A stretch of DNA of 64,000 nucleotides from Vitis vinifera (lineage: Eukaryota; Streptophyta; Magnoliopsida; Vitales; Vitaceae): positions 7,946,501 to 8,010,500 of the forward strand of contig NC_081810.1 of the NCBI RefSeq assembly GCF_030704535.1. The letters are read 5' to 3'. Under the pieces are notes generated by a model, which had not been told where the DNA came from, ran no database searches, and saw only the letters and a program-made list of their open reading frames with translations. Positions 1-14,226 of the stretch are shown here, in pieces (position 1 is the stretch's first letter; every line of letters starts with the position of its first letter). Both the position numbers and the translations under genes were made by a program.

Positions 1-2356
<2,356 letters not shown>

Positions 2357-3519
2357 TAGCATGGGGTCAATATTCTTGGTATGTCCTCCAGGCATAGTTT
2401 TTATACAAGTTCAGTAGATGTGACTTTGATTTTGCAGTTTAATCTCTCTTATTAGCCTTTATGCTTAAAGATTCATGTTTTGATTTCTGGTGTTTCTTTA
2501 CCATTACTGAGTTGCAAACTGTATGCTGTGGGCTGGAATTTGGATAGACTAGATCGTTTTGATTAGCTAAAATCTGTCCTGTATTTTGTTTTGTGATGTT
2601 GGACCTTTTTTTTGTTCTCATAAGGAATATCTACCTTGCATTTGCAGCTTTTATCATTTTAATGACTAATGTTGCTTGTTTTTCAAAGCTAGGGTATTGA
2701 ACCTTTTTGTCATGGTTCCATCCATTTAGCTTTGACATCATTTCCATATGCATGGGGTGTTTAACCTCTTTCTTTGCTTTGACATCATTTTAATGACTAG
2801 CCCATCTTTTATCAGCTTGTCTGCCATGTCCACCTAATGCCTTAACACATCTTCTGTGGCATACAAGGTCCCATCTTAAATTTCCATCTTAAATTTCTTG
2901 GATGACGTAGGTGAAGCCACAGTGGTGTTAAACCTCTTTCTTTGTCCAGGTCCTTTGCCATTTTGTTATTTTTATAGCAGCTCAACTAGTCATTGTGGCT
3001 GTGTTTAAAAGCAGCCAATGTGAGAGTTGAAAACCATATTGGCAAAGAAACCACCACCCAAAGGGCTTTCAGAGGAATGTTTAAAAATCAGGTATCCCTA
3101 AAAAACTAATATTGAAAATTGAATAGAAGCAAAGAACTGCTGAACGGTAAGAACTATTTCACCTCGATTGAAGAGTTGCTTGGCACCGAGCCTAAAATCA
3201 TAACAAGAAAATACTACCATAATTTCTTCAAGTTAAAAAATGTCATCACCACCCAATTCAGTTAAAGCAATGAAACCTTGTAGAAAGGAAACAATTATCC
3301 CAGAACAACCACCAAAGAAAAAGGCTGCGTTTCAATGTCAACAAAGAGGGGGAATAGGTATTGTAATATTTCATCATGCAAAAGAAAAACCCATTCCAGA
3401 AAGAACCACCAAATTCTTCATCGCCCATAAGAACTACTCCAAAACAAACGGCCTAACCAAATCCAGCTTAGCCTGCATTTCGACCCTAACCAAGACAGAC
3501 CTAATGCTGTGATTCTTCA
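2357..3519. other. Convergent spacer between RPS4 and ferritin
   Basis: This holds the 3' UTRs of RPS4 (+) and ferritin (-). A few short phrases recur around 2650-2960 (for example CTTTGACATCATTT and AACCTCTTTCTTTG), which suggests small local duplications. I see no gene. The open frame at 3240-3512 lacks any recognisable domain and runs through the expected ferritin 3' UTR. Confidence 0.6.
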
Positions 3520-6500
3520 TCATGCAGCAACCCCATGATTGAGGAGCATCTGATCGAAGTGCCAGACTCCTGCAAATTCATCATTAGAACTGCTTTTAGG
3601 GTCGATCAAAAAGAAAACAGAAGGGAAGAAAGACAGCCATGTATTAGAGCTAGATGAAAGATGGAGGGGAAAGGAAATGGGACGCCCAAGTTAACCAGAA
3701 ATTACCATATCCTTTGCCCAACCTTCTCAACTGAGCAACATATTCTGCTACTTTCTTGATAGATTCCACCTACATGTAAAAATATACATTAACTGTTGAA
3801 AGCCCTGCTTACAAATATTTGGTTGAACAATCCAAACAGATAAAGAGAACAAGAGAAGTTGCCTCACCTGCTCGGTCAAGAACTCACTTTCGATGAAATC
3901 CACCAAATGAGGGTCATCATTTTCAACAGCAACCTGTTAGTATTCAGGAAAGAGCAGACCTTAGAAGAAAAGCAGTGTGCTAGCTCACAAATGATGGTGT
4001 CAAAGCATGAAGCCTCAAACACCATAGCTTGGTACAGAGGGTAACTCAAAGCCCAGTTTACAAATCAAACAAACAGAAAAATCCAAGATAGAACATACAT
4101 TACTAAAGATGGAATAAGAGAAACACCATGGAGGAGGGTAAAGCAATTACTTTGTGCAAGTCCAGAAGTTTCTGAGTAGTTAACTTTTCCAGAGCCAATG
4201 CTAGCTCCATTGCTGCATTAATATTTGCAAATTAATACTACTATGCAAGAGATGAAATCAACCTCAAACCAATGTTTTACACTAAAAAAATCAATAACAT
4301 CTCAGACTAATTGCCTATTGTACTGATCACATTTTCATGAATTATAAAAGTATTGATAATACGCGAACATGCATCTCTGGTAAAAAAAAAATGTAAATAC
4401 TGCATCAAAATGCCCACACATAAATTTGCATTACAGAATCCCATGTGGATCCATTTGAACGAATATATCATTACTCTTAACATGCACAAGAATGATCAAA
4501 TGCATAGAAATCCAATGGCGCGTGATAACTCATTTAAATCACGTCCCAATTAGCACAAACACGCATTAGAGTAAAATGAACCGCTTCTAACACTGAGATC
4601 ATTAACAATAATAGTAAACAATGCAGTGAAATTTCCTACATTTTAGGGTCTCATCATCAACCTATCTCAAATAAAGATATTAGTATTATTCTACATAAAA
4701 TCGTGATTCTTCTTCCTTTCTGGGCCCAAAAAAACTGTCTGGGTATGCAAATGGGAACTTCCTCATGCATCCTAATGGCTGTTCCGGAGTCATCTATAAA
4801 CAAACAGGGGAGGGGGCATGGGAAAATCACATATACATTTCAGGAATTATCTCATCACGAAGAAGAGGACCAATTGATGAACCATACCATGCAATGCATC
4901 TCCCTTTTCATCATTATCGAATTCTGACGGTGGCCTCACTATGACCCGTAACTTCACTTTTCCTCCACGTTTATTCTAAAAATCCATAGAAATCAGCATT
5001 ACCACCCAATATATGTGTGAAGTTTAATGCAATGCAGCTAGCCAATACCTGGTATTCCATCAGTTTCTCAGCATGCTCTCTTTCTTCTGTACTTGATTCC
5101 TTGCAAAATCTACATGTAATCAAATAATGTGGTAGTCTAAACAAGTACAGCAACCAAGAAAGGTAGAAAGAGTTTTTGGTTTTGAAGAATTACTTGGCAA
5201 GGCCCTTGAGAGCAATATTATCTCTATCAAAATAGGCATACAGAGTATGATAGGCATAGGAGACATTGTATTCCACACTGTGATTGGTAGAACAAAGGCT
5301 AAGTTAGAAAAGTAAGCAGATCAGCATTATAAGGAAACCAGAAACCTAGCTGAAATTAAATAGAAGATGAAGAGGAAAGGAAATTGGATTTCTGTTGTGC
5401 ACTATTTGGTTCACATTTTGGAAGTACCTCTCTCACTTTAGAGTCTAGTTCAGGGTAACAAAACGGAAAATAGCAATCATGTAAGGATAAACATGAAAGA
5501 AGAATAAAAGCACGAAACACACACGCATACACACAAAAAAAAAAGGTTCAATATAAACAGTGGCTGCTTTGGTAGTCGTGAGACGTAGTCCTTTGTTGAT
5601 GAGAAAACATAGAAAAAGAAGAAAAATAAACATAAAAAAAAAAACCAAAACAATTGTATTCGAGCTAAGTTGATCAAGCTATTATGATGACAGGTCCATT
5701 TAATGTATGTTTGGTATCATTTTCCAAACTACAGTTCTCAACCTCTTAACAAATCGGAAAATGAACACTGCAAGAGCTTTGAGAATGCAATTTTTTACAT
5801 TCGTGTGAAAGAAAACAAAGAAGTCGATGCAAACCACAGCTTGGTGTTAGTGGAGGTTTAATTAAGAACCATCGATTTGAATGCATGTTTTATACCATTT
5901 TCCAAAAACAGCTTTCAACCTCTGCACAACTCCTAAAATGAACACTGCAAAGCCTTTTGAGAATGCAATTTTGACATTCATGTAAAAGACCTACAAAGAA
6001 GTGGAAACCATAACTTGATCTCGGTCTTATTCGCCTTGTTCGGATTCTAGCAACTCTTCTCTCTTTCTCTAAACATTTTTCTGAAAATCCTTCATTTTCT
6101 TTCACTTTCTCAACAAGCAAACAGAGAATAAGAAGAGAAAAAACAAAAGAATCCTCAAAAAATAGTCTCTATTCAACATTTACAACAACATTGAAGATTA
6201 GAAACATGAAAAACTCTAGACATGAATAAAGTACATAAAAAAGAGAAAGATGAATTTCTCTCTCTCTCTCTAAACATTTTTCTGAAAATGCTCCATTTTC
6301 TTCCACTTTAAACAAACAAACATGGCATAAGAAGAAAAAAAATCCAAGGAAGCATCTACAAAACAGTCTCTTATCTAACACTAGAAAGGAGAAAAAACTT
6401 TTCTGAATATGCTTCATTTTCTTCCACTTGCTCAAGAAGAAAACAAAGTATAGGTAAGAAAGAAAACACTAAGAATCATTGAAAAAAAAGAGTCTCCATT

Positions 6501-6894
6501 CAACACCTTAAACAAAAATGAAGATTAGAAACATGAAAAACTCTAGACTAGAATAAAGTAAATAAAAAGTGAGAGAGATGAACAAATCCGACTTGATCTG
6601 TTCATTGATGGCTGTTTCACATGGACTGGAGAACTTCAGACGAGCGAGAGAATCTTGAGGACAAGTCGGGACGACAAGACGCTCCTTCTTCACTTCCTCG
6701 AATGGATCGAACCAAGCGCCTAAAGTTGATGCCTTACCGGACTCCTTGGAAGCCTTAATCACAAACTTGCCGCCAAAAACATTCTCATTCCTCCATGGAA
6801 ATTGTAGAACAGTTGAAGAATACGCGTTCTTACGATCACCAATGAACGAAGCGGAGGAGGAGAGAGAGAACGAAGCAGACGACTTGAGCAGCAT
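3520..6894 (-). CDS. FER: Ferritin, plastid iron-storage protein
   Basis: Ferritin forms a 24-subunit cage that oxidises Fe(II) and stores iron in plastids. Eight exons, in gene order, are 6593-6894, 5194-5277, 5049-5109, 4888-4975, 4151-4212, 3868-3933, 3706-3769 and 3520-3569. All have GT-AG borders and give 777 nt or 258 residues. Eight exons is the usual plant ferritin structure. A Ser-rich transit peptide fills about the first 48 residues. Next come the plant extension peptide (DPFEEVKKE) and the four-helix core. Ferroxidase residues are kept: Glu103 (VEYN), Glu138 and His141 (EEREHAEK), Glu187 (LALEK) and Gln221 (TEQ). The C-terminus is [15 protein letters not shown]. Intron 1 (1.3 kb) holds decayed local duplications. 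The promoter carries two IDRS copies, so iron-responsive expression is likely. Confidence 0.96.
5700..6590. repeat. Decayed duplications inside ferritin intron 1
   Basis: Intron 1 is built partly of repeated blocks. About 140 bp at 5700-5843 recurs, diverged, at 5880-6023 (shared AAAATGAACACTGCAA and TTTGAGAATGCAATTTT). A second block around 6060-6150 recurs at about 6266-6340 and 6399-6470 (TTTCTGAAAATGC followed by CATTTTCTTCCACTT). The stretch at 6155-6235 recurs at 6488-6570 (GAAGATTAGAAACATGAAAA). The copies carry substitutions and indels, so the duplications are not recent. Confidence 0.7.
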
Positions 6895-7009
6895 TGTTAG
6901 TAAAACGAGAAAGCTGAGGGAAACTGAGAGAAGTGGTGATTGAAGAACGAAAATGAGAGTGGCATTGAAAATATGAGAACGCCAGGGGTTTAGTCCGTTG
7001 AGGATGAGA

Positions 7010-7015
7010 CACGTG
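7010..7015 (-). promoter_or_regulatory. G-box, proximal copy
   Basis: CACGTG within ACACGTGG, 116 bp upstream of the ferritin ATG. G-boxes of this kind bind bZIP and bHLH factors. It lies in the first copy of the duplicated block. Confidence 0.5.
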
Positions 7016-7048
7016 GACGGTTGTGATTGCTATAGTGGGAGGGGGCGC

Positions 7049-7062
7049 GTGGTGGCCTCGTG
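7049..7062 (-). promoter_or_regulatory. Iron-dependent regulatory sequence (IDRS), proximal copy
   Basis: Read on the minus strand this is CACGAGGCCACCAC. It fits the IDRS/FRE consensus CACGAGNCCNCCAC known from maize, Arabidopsis and soybean ferritin promoters, where it represses transcription when iron is scarce. It lies about 155 bp upstream of the ferritin start codon, in sense orientation. Confidence 0.85.
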
Positions 7063-7147
7063 CTTCTCGTGACGTCGCTTATGGTAATGTGTTCAAGATG
7101 CAACTGTAATTGAAGAACGCCAGGGGTTTAGTCCGTTGAGGATGAGA

Positions 7148-7153
7148 CACGTG
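7148..7153 (-). promoter_or_regulatory. G-box, distal copy
   Basis: The same CACGTG element, 138 bp further upstream, in the second copy of the duplicated promoter block. Confidence 0.5.
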
Positions 7154-7186
7154 GACGGTTGTGATTGCTATAGTGGGAGGGGGCGC

Positions 7187-7200
7187 GTGGTGGCCTCGTG
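7187..7200 (-). promoter_or_regulatory. IDRS, distal copy
   Basis: A second CACGAGGCCACCAC, identical to the proximal element and 138 bp upstream of it, about 293 bp from the ferritin start codon. It arose with the block duplication. Confidence 0.82.
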
Positions 7201-7249
7201 CTTCTCGTGACGTCGCTTATGGTAATGTGTTCAAGATGCAACTGTAATT

Positions 7250-8331
7250 CGGTGAAAGGAATATTCGTAATTTCGTAAGCATTTTTACCTTTTTTTAAAA
7301 AAATAATTTTATTCTGTTTTTATTTTGAATTTTTTAAGACATCAGATTGGTAAATTACGGTTATTATAAAAATTATCATAAATAATTTTCTAATTATATT
7401 TTCAATTCTAATTTTTTTAAATAGAAAATAAAAACATATTAGATAATCATATAACAATAAATAAAAGATCTATAATTCAAAATTTTATTTGTAAAAACAA
7501 AATGGATGATGCTAAATACATTCTCTTATGTCCTCCCATTTAATTGCCATTTTCAGAATACATGTAAGTTTAATTTAGCTTACTTGAATAGCTAAATCAA
7601 TTTCAATTAATTTCAATTTACTCGAAACCAATCCACTTTAGTAATTCTTGGACTGATCAAGAATCAATTCAACCGCATGTTTACATTTTTGTTTTATTTC
7701 TAAGGAATCAAACGCAAGAAAGTCATTTCTTTTCTTTTTATTTTTAACAAAACCTGGAAAAAAAGTATGGGATGTACCTAATTTTAAGAAATCTCATTTT
7801 CCCCCAAATGGAAAAGTTAAAAGGGTGTTGTTACTTGTTATTGAGGAGGAGCTAGTTCGTGATCAGTGAGTGACAGGAAAAAACATAGGGTATCATGATG
7901 CTCTTACATGCGATTATTTAAATCAAATTTTATAACTAAAACAATGAAATATTAAATAATAAATTAGTACTAAAAAATTAGGTAGACAAAATTGAAGGTA
8001 CTGTAATTCATGTAAGGATTCAAAATTCTGGTCTTTTCTACAAAGGTCTCAGAAAACAGAGAATTGCTTTCACCATCACCTTCTTAATGCGACTGGGGCA
8101 GAACTTGTCAACACAATTGGAAAACAACTCCAAACAGCATCATGTTTTCTTGATGCCGACCTCTTATCAACTGTTCACGGAGCAAAGCTAACGAAGAGGG
8201 AAAAAAAGGTAAACAAATGTACATAAACAGAAACTTTCCCATAAGATTTAGAGGTATTCGGGAGATGATCTTCATCCTATCCTAGCGTCCGATGATCTTG
8301 AAATCTAGTTATTCCAACACCTGCTGAGAGC
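7250..8331. other. AT-rich spacer between ferritin promoter and FLX-like 3' end
   Basis: About 7290-7990 is strongly AT-rich with no recognisable gene. From about 8030 the sequence becomes mixed again and probably includes the 3' UTR of the FLX-like gene, which is on the same strand as ferritin. I see no mobile element with clear ends. Confidence 0.5.
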
Positions 8332-11300
8332 TTATCTATGTGCATGGGGTCGTTGCATGTCATAAAGATCAAGTGGCACTGCTCCAGCACCATACTGAGG
8401 ACCGGCATCAGGGCCTCCATGAGCCTGAAATTTAGAGCAAACAGAATCAACAGATGTATATTAAAGGTGCCTAACAAAGAGTTGTGTGCTTTCTGAAGCA
8501 ATTGACATAGGGAAAGCGGCTTAGTTGATTGGGAGGCTGACTGAGAGGATTGCCTAGCTAAGGTGAACAAACAGGACTGAAAGACAAACTCCTAAACATT
8601 GACCCAAACCATCTATGAAATCCAACAAAGTAAGAACAAACCCCTAAGGGATCCTACACCAATCCAAAAAGGATCTGAAGGAAAAGGCTTTAAGGGCCTG
8701 ACCTAAACTCTCTTTTTCTCTGAAAATCCTTTAATTGTGCACACTCCATAAACATCAAAATAAATAAAGAGAGTCATCCTCCAGACTATTCTCCACCTTC
8801 TTCTCACTCCCTTATGATGCTACCTAGGAAAACCTCACTAATGGGAATTAGAAACACCCATGACAACCTGAACAAAGCAAGTAAAAGGAGCCAAAGTATA
8901 CAAGTTTTAGTGCAATGAATTAAGATATAATTCTCTCATTAAAAAAAAAAATAAGATATGATTTGCTGACTCTTCCTTAACCTTGCACAAAAAAATCTAT
9001 TCACTAAAAGTCAGCCGCTGTTCATTGGTTGACTGATCATCAGAATCTTCTCCCAAGTAGCTTCCCAAGCAGAAAAGCACACCCTCAGAGGGGCCTCCCC
9101 AAATATCCAACAAGACGCATGCTATTTCAGCGCACAAAATTCACTAGACAAATTTATTCTGTGGCTAATGCTATGTACAAGAATTTTCACAACATATAGA
9201 ACCCCATATTATGTTGACTTAGGATATTTTTGTTCTCATAAAATAAGAGTCTGTTTAGAGGTGATTTTGAGAGGACTAGAAATGAGGAGTTTGGCTCTGT
9301 TAATAAAAAGAAAAAGGGAAATGAGGAGTTTTCCAAACCTTTAAAAATCACTTTTAAGTGATTCTTGGACAATTACTCGGTATGTAATTCTTCCAAGAAT
9401 TACTTTTTTGTTCTACAACATATTACCAAAAACACTACCCAAGCACCATTTTTTTTTTGTTTATATCCAAACACCAGGTGATTTTCCTAACTTTTCTAAC
9501 AGAAGTGCTGTTATAAAAGCACAACTGACTGAAAGAGTTTTAACCAAAATCACTCCTAAATGAGCTCTAAGAAAAAGAATGGCTTCAGAGAAATATATTC
9601 TTTAAAAAAAACACAAAACTAGTCTACCTAGAACTTCATTACATGGACAGAAAAATAAATAAAGGAAAACAATAACAGTTTTGGGGAATTCCACGAACAT
9701 CATGGTCACAATCCCCAGTCTGAAACAGTTCAAAAGTTCCAAAGGTGCGATTCAGTCACCAAACCAGACAACAATACATTCAAACTTTGATCTCTTAATA
9801 TATATACCAGCAATTAACAACCATTGTTCTTAATAGGAGAAATACTAAGGTCATAATTTCATGGAAGTCAAGTTGACATGGCTAGTGGACTAGAAACACC
9901 ATAAAACAATCACCAAGAAGATCAGACAATGTTCTAATAATCTGGAGAAGAATATGATAAGATCTGGACACCTCAATGTAGCATCTTCCGATCTAGGATT
10001 AGTTGCAACCATTTAAGCATCAGATATAAAGCCTATGAAAAATAGAGTTCCAACTATAGACGAAGGTTCTGTATGCAGATCAAGATTATCATAGGGGGAA
10101 CATGGATATACATGGCTACACAACTTGGTGATCAAAGGAAGTTGATCCCCAAAAAAGGAGACTATTATTAAAGTACTCCTAATGAGCAGTGGAACAAATA
10201 AAATTGCATCCCCTAAAAGATAGCTCTTCTGAAAAGGATAACAGAACAAAGCTGGACATGACAAGAAAAGGAATACGACTCTCTCCCCTTGTATAATTTT
10301 TCCTTATAGTACACTCCGTTGTATGATCAAATTGGCAAAAATCTTTGGGTACCAAGCCTTGATGGGAAAGGAGACACTATCTTTTAGTACAATGTGAAGT
10401 AGTCTACTCCACAGATTTCAGTGACTAGAACTGAAAATGAAATTTATTTAAAAGAATAGGGCATCAACAAAGGATCTGACAAAACTTTTACACCTTTCTA
10501 GATCATTTACTTTTCTTTCAGTGACTGATTGGATCAATGATAACAAGAATGGTTTTGTTTGCACAAACTATTGACAAAAGAAAGTCTAACCATCTAAGAC
10601 AAGACAAATTGCAGAACAGTTTATTATTTTACGTTCATTACTTATTCATCAGGGAGGATGAACCAAAACTTCACAGTTTGCAACCTATGCACTATTTGAT
10701 AAAAGTTTAACCAAGGATCCAAATATTGGCATTGAGTGATATATATCACTCTGGATACTTGGCAATATCTATGGAAACATAAAAAAAATATTGATAAAGA
10801 AAATTCTTTTAGATGTCAAGTATTTTAAGCTAAAAACAAAAACAATGAAATACAAGCAAGTACTGAATTTTCCGACCATTAAAAAAAAGTACTGAATTTA
10901 CAACAGGTCCACAAAAAAGTACTGAATTATTATGTAGGGTGTGGTAGTCCGATAAGAGATATCAAAGGAGAGGGCAAGGAAACTAGGAAATAACTTTTAA
11001 AAAAAGAAAAATAATAAAAAGGATACATCCCTTTTTATGGTTCAAATATTGCTAAACAAATAAACATTGTGTTTATTTCTCACAAGATCTCATTATTTAT
11101 AACAATTTATCATCAAAAGTTGAAAAAACAAAAAATCAGAGCTGAAGTTGGAAAAGATAAATGAGAAACAAGATGCAAAAATGGGGAATTTGTTTCTAAA
11201 GGGAAGGGATGATTTTCCTTTCTATCATTGAAATATTACTTTATCTCACTATTTATTGCAATATTTTTGCAAAGTTCGGCAAAAATAATAAATATTAAAA

Positions 11301-14098
11301 AAAATCATTTATTTCATAAAATACATGCAGAAATATATAATAAGCAGACACAAGATCACACACAAGATCCACACATAATCTTTTACTCAGCCAAACGTCC
11401 CCTTCAGTCCAGTGTCCATTTCATCCTTAAAAATTCAACCAAATCAACCGCTTCTCTCTGCCACAAACCCTACATGTTTTCATTTTTATATAATTTTTAC
11501 AGTCTAGAATTTTATTCAATTGAATTTTACAAACCCTAGTTGTCCTAACCCTCCCCATCTTCGTCTTGCTGTTTCTCGTATTTACCTCGTTTTTTGGTAA
11601 GTAAATAGGTAAATTTTATAAAAATCAAACAAGGATGCTATACACCAAGGTATATAGGACGTACACAAAGGGTACCAAAAGGCATAACCCTAAAGGGAGA
11701 GGACCAACAAAAATAACCACTCCCTCTCTCAACAAGAACACATCCAATCCACAAAATCACCTCATTGATTACTCTCACAAATTGAAGCCACACAATCCAA
11801 CATGAAGATTCCAGCTGCTTTATCTCTTTGGCTCACAACACTCCAGTGATAGTGGTGACTTCGTCCTTTATATTGTCACAAAACTCACTACCCCATCTGA
11901 GAAACAGGCCTACACCTAAGCAGAGAGGGTCCCCGGTTCTCTATTGATTTCAAACTGCACCAATAGCTCACACCAAAATCAAGTGTCCTAATTTGACATG
12001 ATTAAAATATTTTTCCAGAAAAAGAAAATAAAAACCAAAACAAAACAAAAACCCTAAATAGTCACTCTAACAAAAGGAGTTGCAATTAATCCTATACATA
12101 AATTAAACAAAAAAAATCCAACAAACAAAAAGAAGGCAACAGCTACATGAATTATCATCTGCCAACTCTTTATTTTGATATGTGAAGATATACTATGGAA
12201 GAATGAGAAGTAACCTAATTTCTAAAGAAAATAAAGAAGAAGACGACGGAAAAACTAAAAAGAGAAGCAACACGTCTACCTCCAACCTTGACATGCAGTG
12301 TAAGTATCAAAAGCTCCATTCCACAACATACACAAAACTTGTACTTCCAAAGTATATATTACTAATGAATCAGCTAGCATATTTAGTCATTGTAGTTAAA
12401 GTTTTAAGACACTAAAAGGCATTGTTCTAAGATCCAAGGATAATAATTTAATACATATTAGCGTCAACATGATTGAATAACATCGGCATTGCATTGGAAG
12501 TCTCAAAATTGAAAAAGAGATTAAAAAGCGTAAATACCTGATGCATGGCATAAGGATCATGATAAAAACTTCCTCCATATCCCATATCAGAATTTCCATA
12601 GCTAGCAGCATATGCATGAACAACGGGACCTGAATACAAACAACTCAAAAGTTTAGCAGTTCAGCTTTGATAAAACTCTCAAATTCTGCAGATGTTGAAT
12701 ACAGAAAACAACCTTAGCTATAGAATAACAAACTATTTAAGATGACATACTTGGGTTTGCTGCTGCAGCTGCTGCGGCTGCTGCTCTCGCTCTCTTCTCT
12801 GCATTAGCAAGCTCAGCACGTAACTTTTCAACTTCATGAGCCATGGCCATCATATTTTTCCCCATTGCTTCACTTTGCTCAAGGTTATTAGAATGTGTCT
12901 TTTTCTCATACTCAATAGCAGCCCTATTCACATGCAAAAGAACAGAACAGTGTGATGACTCAGATTTTTAAAAATAAAGTTGTATAATCTTCCAATGACT
13001 AATATAAACCACTGAATGGCTAAAAGACTGCTGATGAGCCGAAGGCAACCAAGAAATTATGCAATTTACAAATATATCAATGCAGATGGATATGGGATTG
13101 GGTAATGATGATATATAGACAGTAAACTACATTACACATTGGCACCAAAAGCAAACCCAATCAGTTAGACAATTATAAGTATGAAAATACCTACTGACTA
13201 CCACCTAACAGAACAAAGAGGGATTATAGATTGGTTCTTCCATGGAGATAAAAACCTAGATTACATTTAATTTTTAAAAGCTCAAACATAAAATGAATGT
13301 ATTACTAATCTAGTTTCCCTTAACAGTAGGAGGGTATTTGAATGCATGCGCAGATTCTACAATTTCTCAATTTTCATTTTCAAATTCTGAGTGTTTGAAT
13401 GGCATGGAAAAGGATATTAATGTCTCCATTTTCATAGGATATCAAACATGATCTATGCCCATTACATGGTACTCTTGCCGAAACAGGAAATGTATAAATA
13501 GAAAATTTTACCTTCCTCTTTGGAGCTCCTTACGCATGTTCTCGATTCCATCCTTAACCGCTTGCACCTCCTTCAACTCTGAGCGTGAGACGGAGAGATC
13601 GGTATTGATCGTCTGCAACTGCGCAGCGAGCTCCTGCCTTGAAGCGCTCAGTTTCTGAACATCAGCCCTAACCTGAGCCAACTCCGCATTAAGAGCATCA
13701 ATCGAACGGACCTCGGCCTCCATCTTCAGCGAGCGCTCGTAGACCTCCCGCACCTGAGCGTCTCTCTCGGCCTTAACGCTAGCGGCGGCGGCAGATAGGT
13801 GACTTATCTCCTGCTGAGCGGCGGCCAGCTCTTGCTTGAGCGCCACGTGTGTCGCGGCCAGCCGTTGATTGTCCCCGAGGAGGGTCTGGATCTCACGGTG
13901 CTGGATGACGATGCGCTCATCAATGACGGCCGGGTGGTAGCGCCCTGCGGACACCGGAATTGGGCCGCTGCGGTGGCGGTAGCGATCCTCTTCGATTAGG
14001 GCGTGGTGATTGTGATGAGAAGGGTATGGTGCCCTTGTTGATGACACTTCTCGAATTTTCAAGGCATTTGGTGGAGGAAGGTGGTTTCTTCCAGCCAT
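8332..14098 (-). CDS. FLX-like coiled-coil protein (FLOWERING LOCUS C EXPRESSOR family)
   Basis: FLX and FLX-like proteins are plant coiled-coil proteins. In Arabidopsis, FLX works with FRIGIDA to raise FLC transcription. Four exons, in gene order, are 13512-14098, 12751-12923, 12538-12629 and 8332-8424. They join in frame (945 nt, 314 residues). The start is the Met of MAGRNHLPPP; an upstream in-frame Met (MRDRDKEK) lacks the family's N-terminus. Residues about 60-250 are a long Glu/Gln/Leu/Ala-rich coiled coil with the family signature DNQRLAATHVALKQEL. Exon 2 supplies AAIEYEKK and EVEKLRAELANAEKRARA followed by a polyalanine run. The tail is Gly/Tyr-rich (MGYGGSFYDPYA). Intron 3 is 4.1 kb and holds transposon remnants. 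A TATA box lies 121 bp upstream. I cannot decide between FLX and FLX-like 1. Confidence 0.92.
9247..9568. mobile_element. Possible MITE in the large FLX-like intron
   Basis: About 320 bp is bounded by imperfect inverted ends of some 24 bp. The left end reads AGTCTGTTTAGAGGTGATTTTG and the right end, reversed, AGCTCATTTAGGAGTGATTTTG. The interior is AT-rich and non-coding. A flanking TAAG on each side may be a short target duplication. The family is not identified. Confidence 0.4.
11586..12000 (-). mobile_element. Possible 5'-truncated LINE 3' end
   Basis: The stretch opens with a T-rich edge (TTTTTTGGTAAGTAAATAGG) of the kind seen at the reversed 3' ends of plant L1-type elements. It continues as about 400 bp of non-gene sequence of higher complexity. 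No coding domain is visible. The call rests on a remembered sequence style only. Confidence 0.25.
12758..12785 (-). repeat. GCN triplet repeat coding polyalanine
   Basis: A GCA/GCT/GCC/GCG run in exon 2 of the FLX-like gene encodes nine consecutive alanines between the coiled coil and the Gly/Tyr-rich tail. Mixed codons make it more stable than a pure triplet tract. Confidence 0.85.
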
Positions 14099-14218
14099 GG
14101 CCCTCTCTCTCACTCTCTGAAGAGTGTTTGCTTCTCTTCTCTTCTCTTTGTCTCGGTCCCTCACTCTCGCTTTGCCTGCTGCGACAGTTTCGTGCGTGTG
14201 GAAGTTTGCCTGTCAAAC

Positions 14219-14225
14219 TTATATA
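14219..14225 (-). promoter_or_regulatory. TATA box of the FLX-like gene
   Basis: On the minus strand this reads TATATAA in the context ACTATATAAG, 121 bp upstream of the chosen ATG. A leader of about 90 nt would follow. Confidence 0.55.
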
Positions 14226-14226
14226 G

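Larger units (their letters stand above)
6976..7249 (-). repeat. Tandem 136-bp duplication of the ferritin promoter
   Basis: Positions 6976-7111 and 7114-7249 are the same 136-bp sequence, with a 138-bp period and a 2-bp spacer. Reading the two copies side by side I find no difference. The block lies about 80-355 bp upstream of the ferritin ATG and includes the IDRS, a G-box and a TGACGTC element. Perfect identity means a very recent duplication, gene conversion, or an assembly artefact. Confidence 0.93.

Noticed and set aside
3240-3512. 90-codon open frame left of ferritin
   Set aside because: It runs through the expected ferritin 3' UTR on the opposite strand, with no recognisable domain and no promoter.
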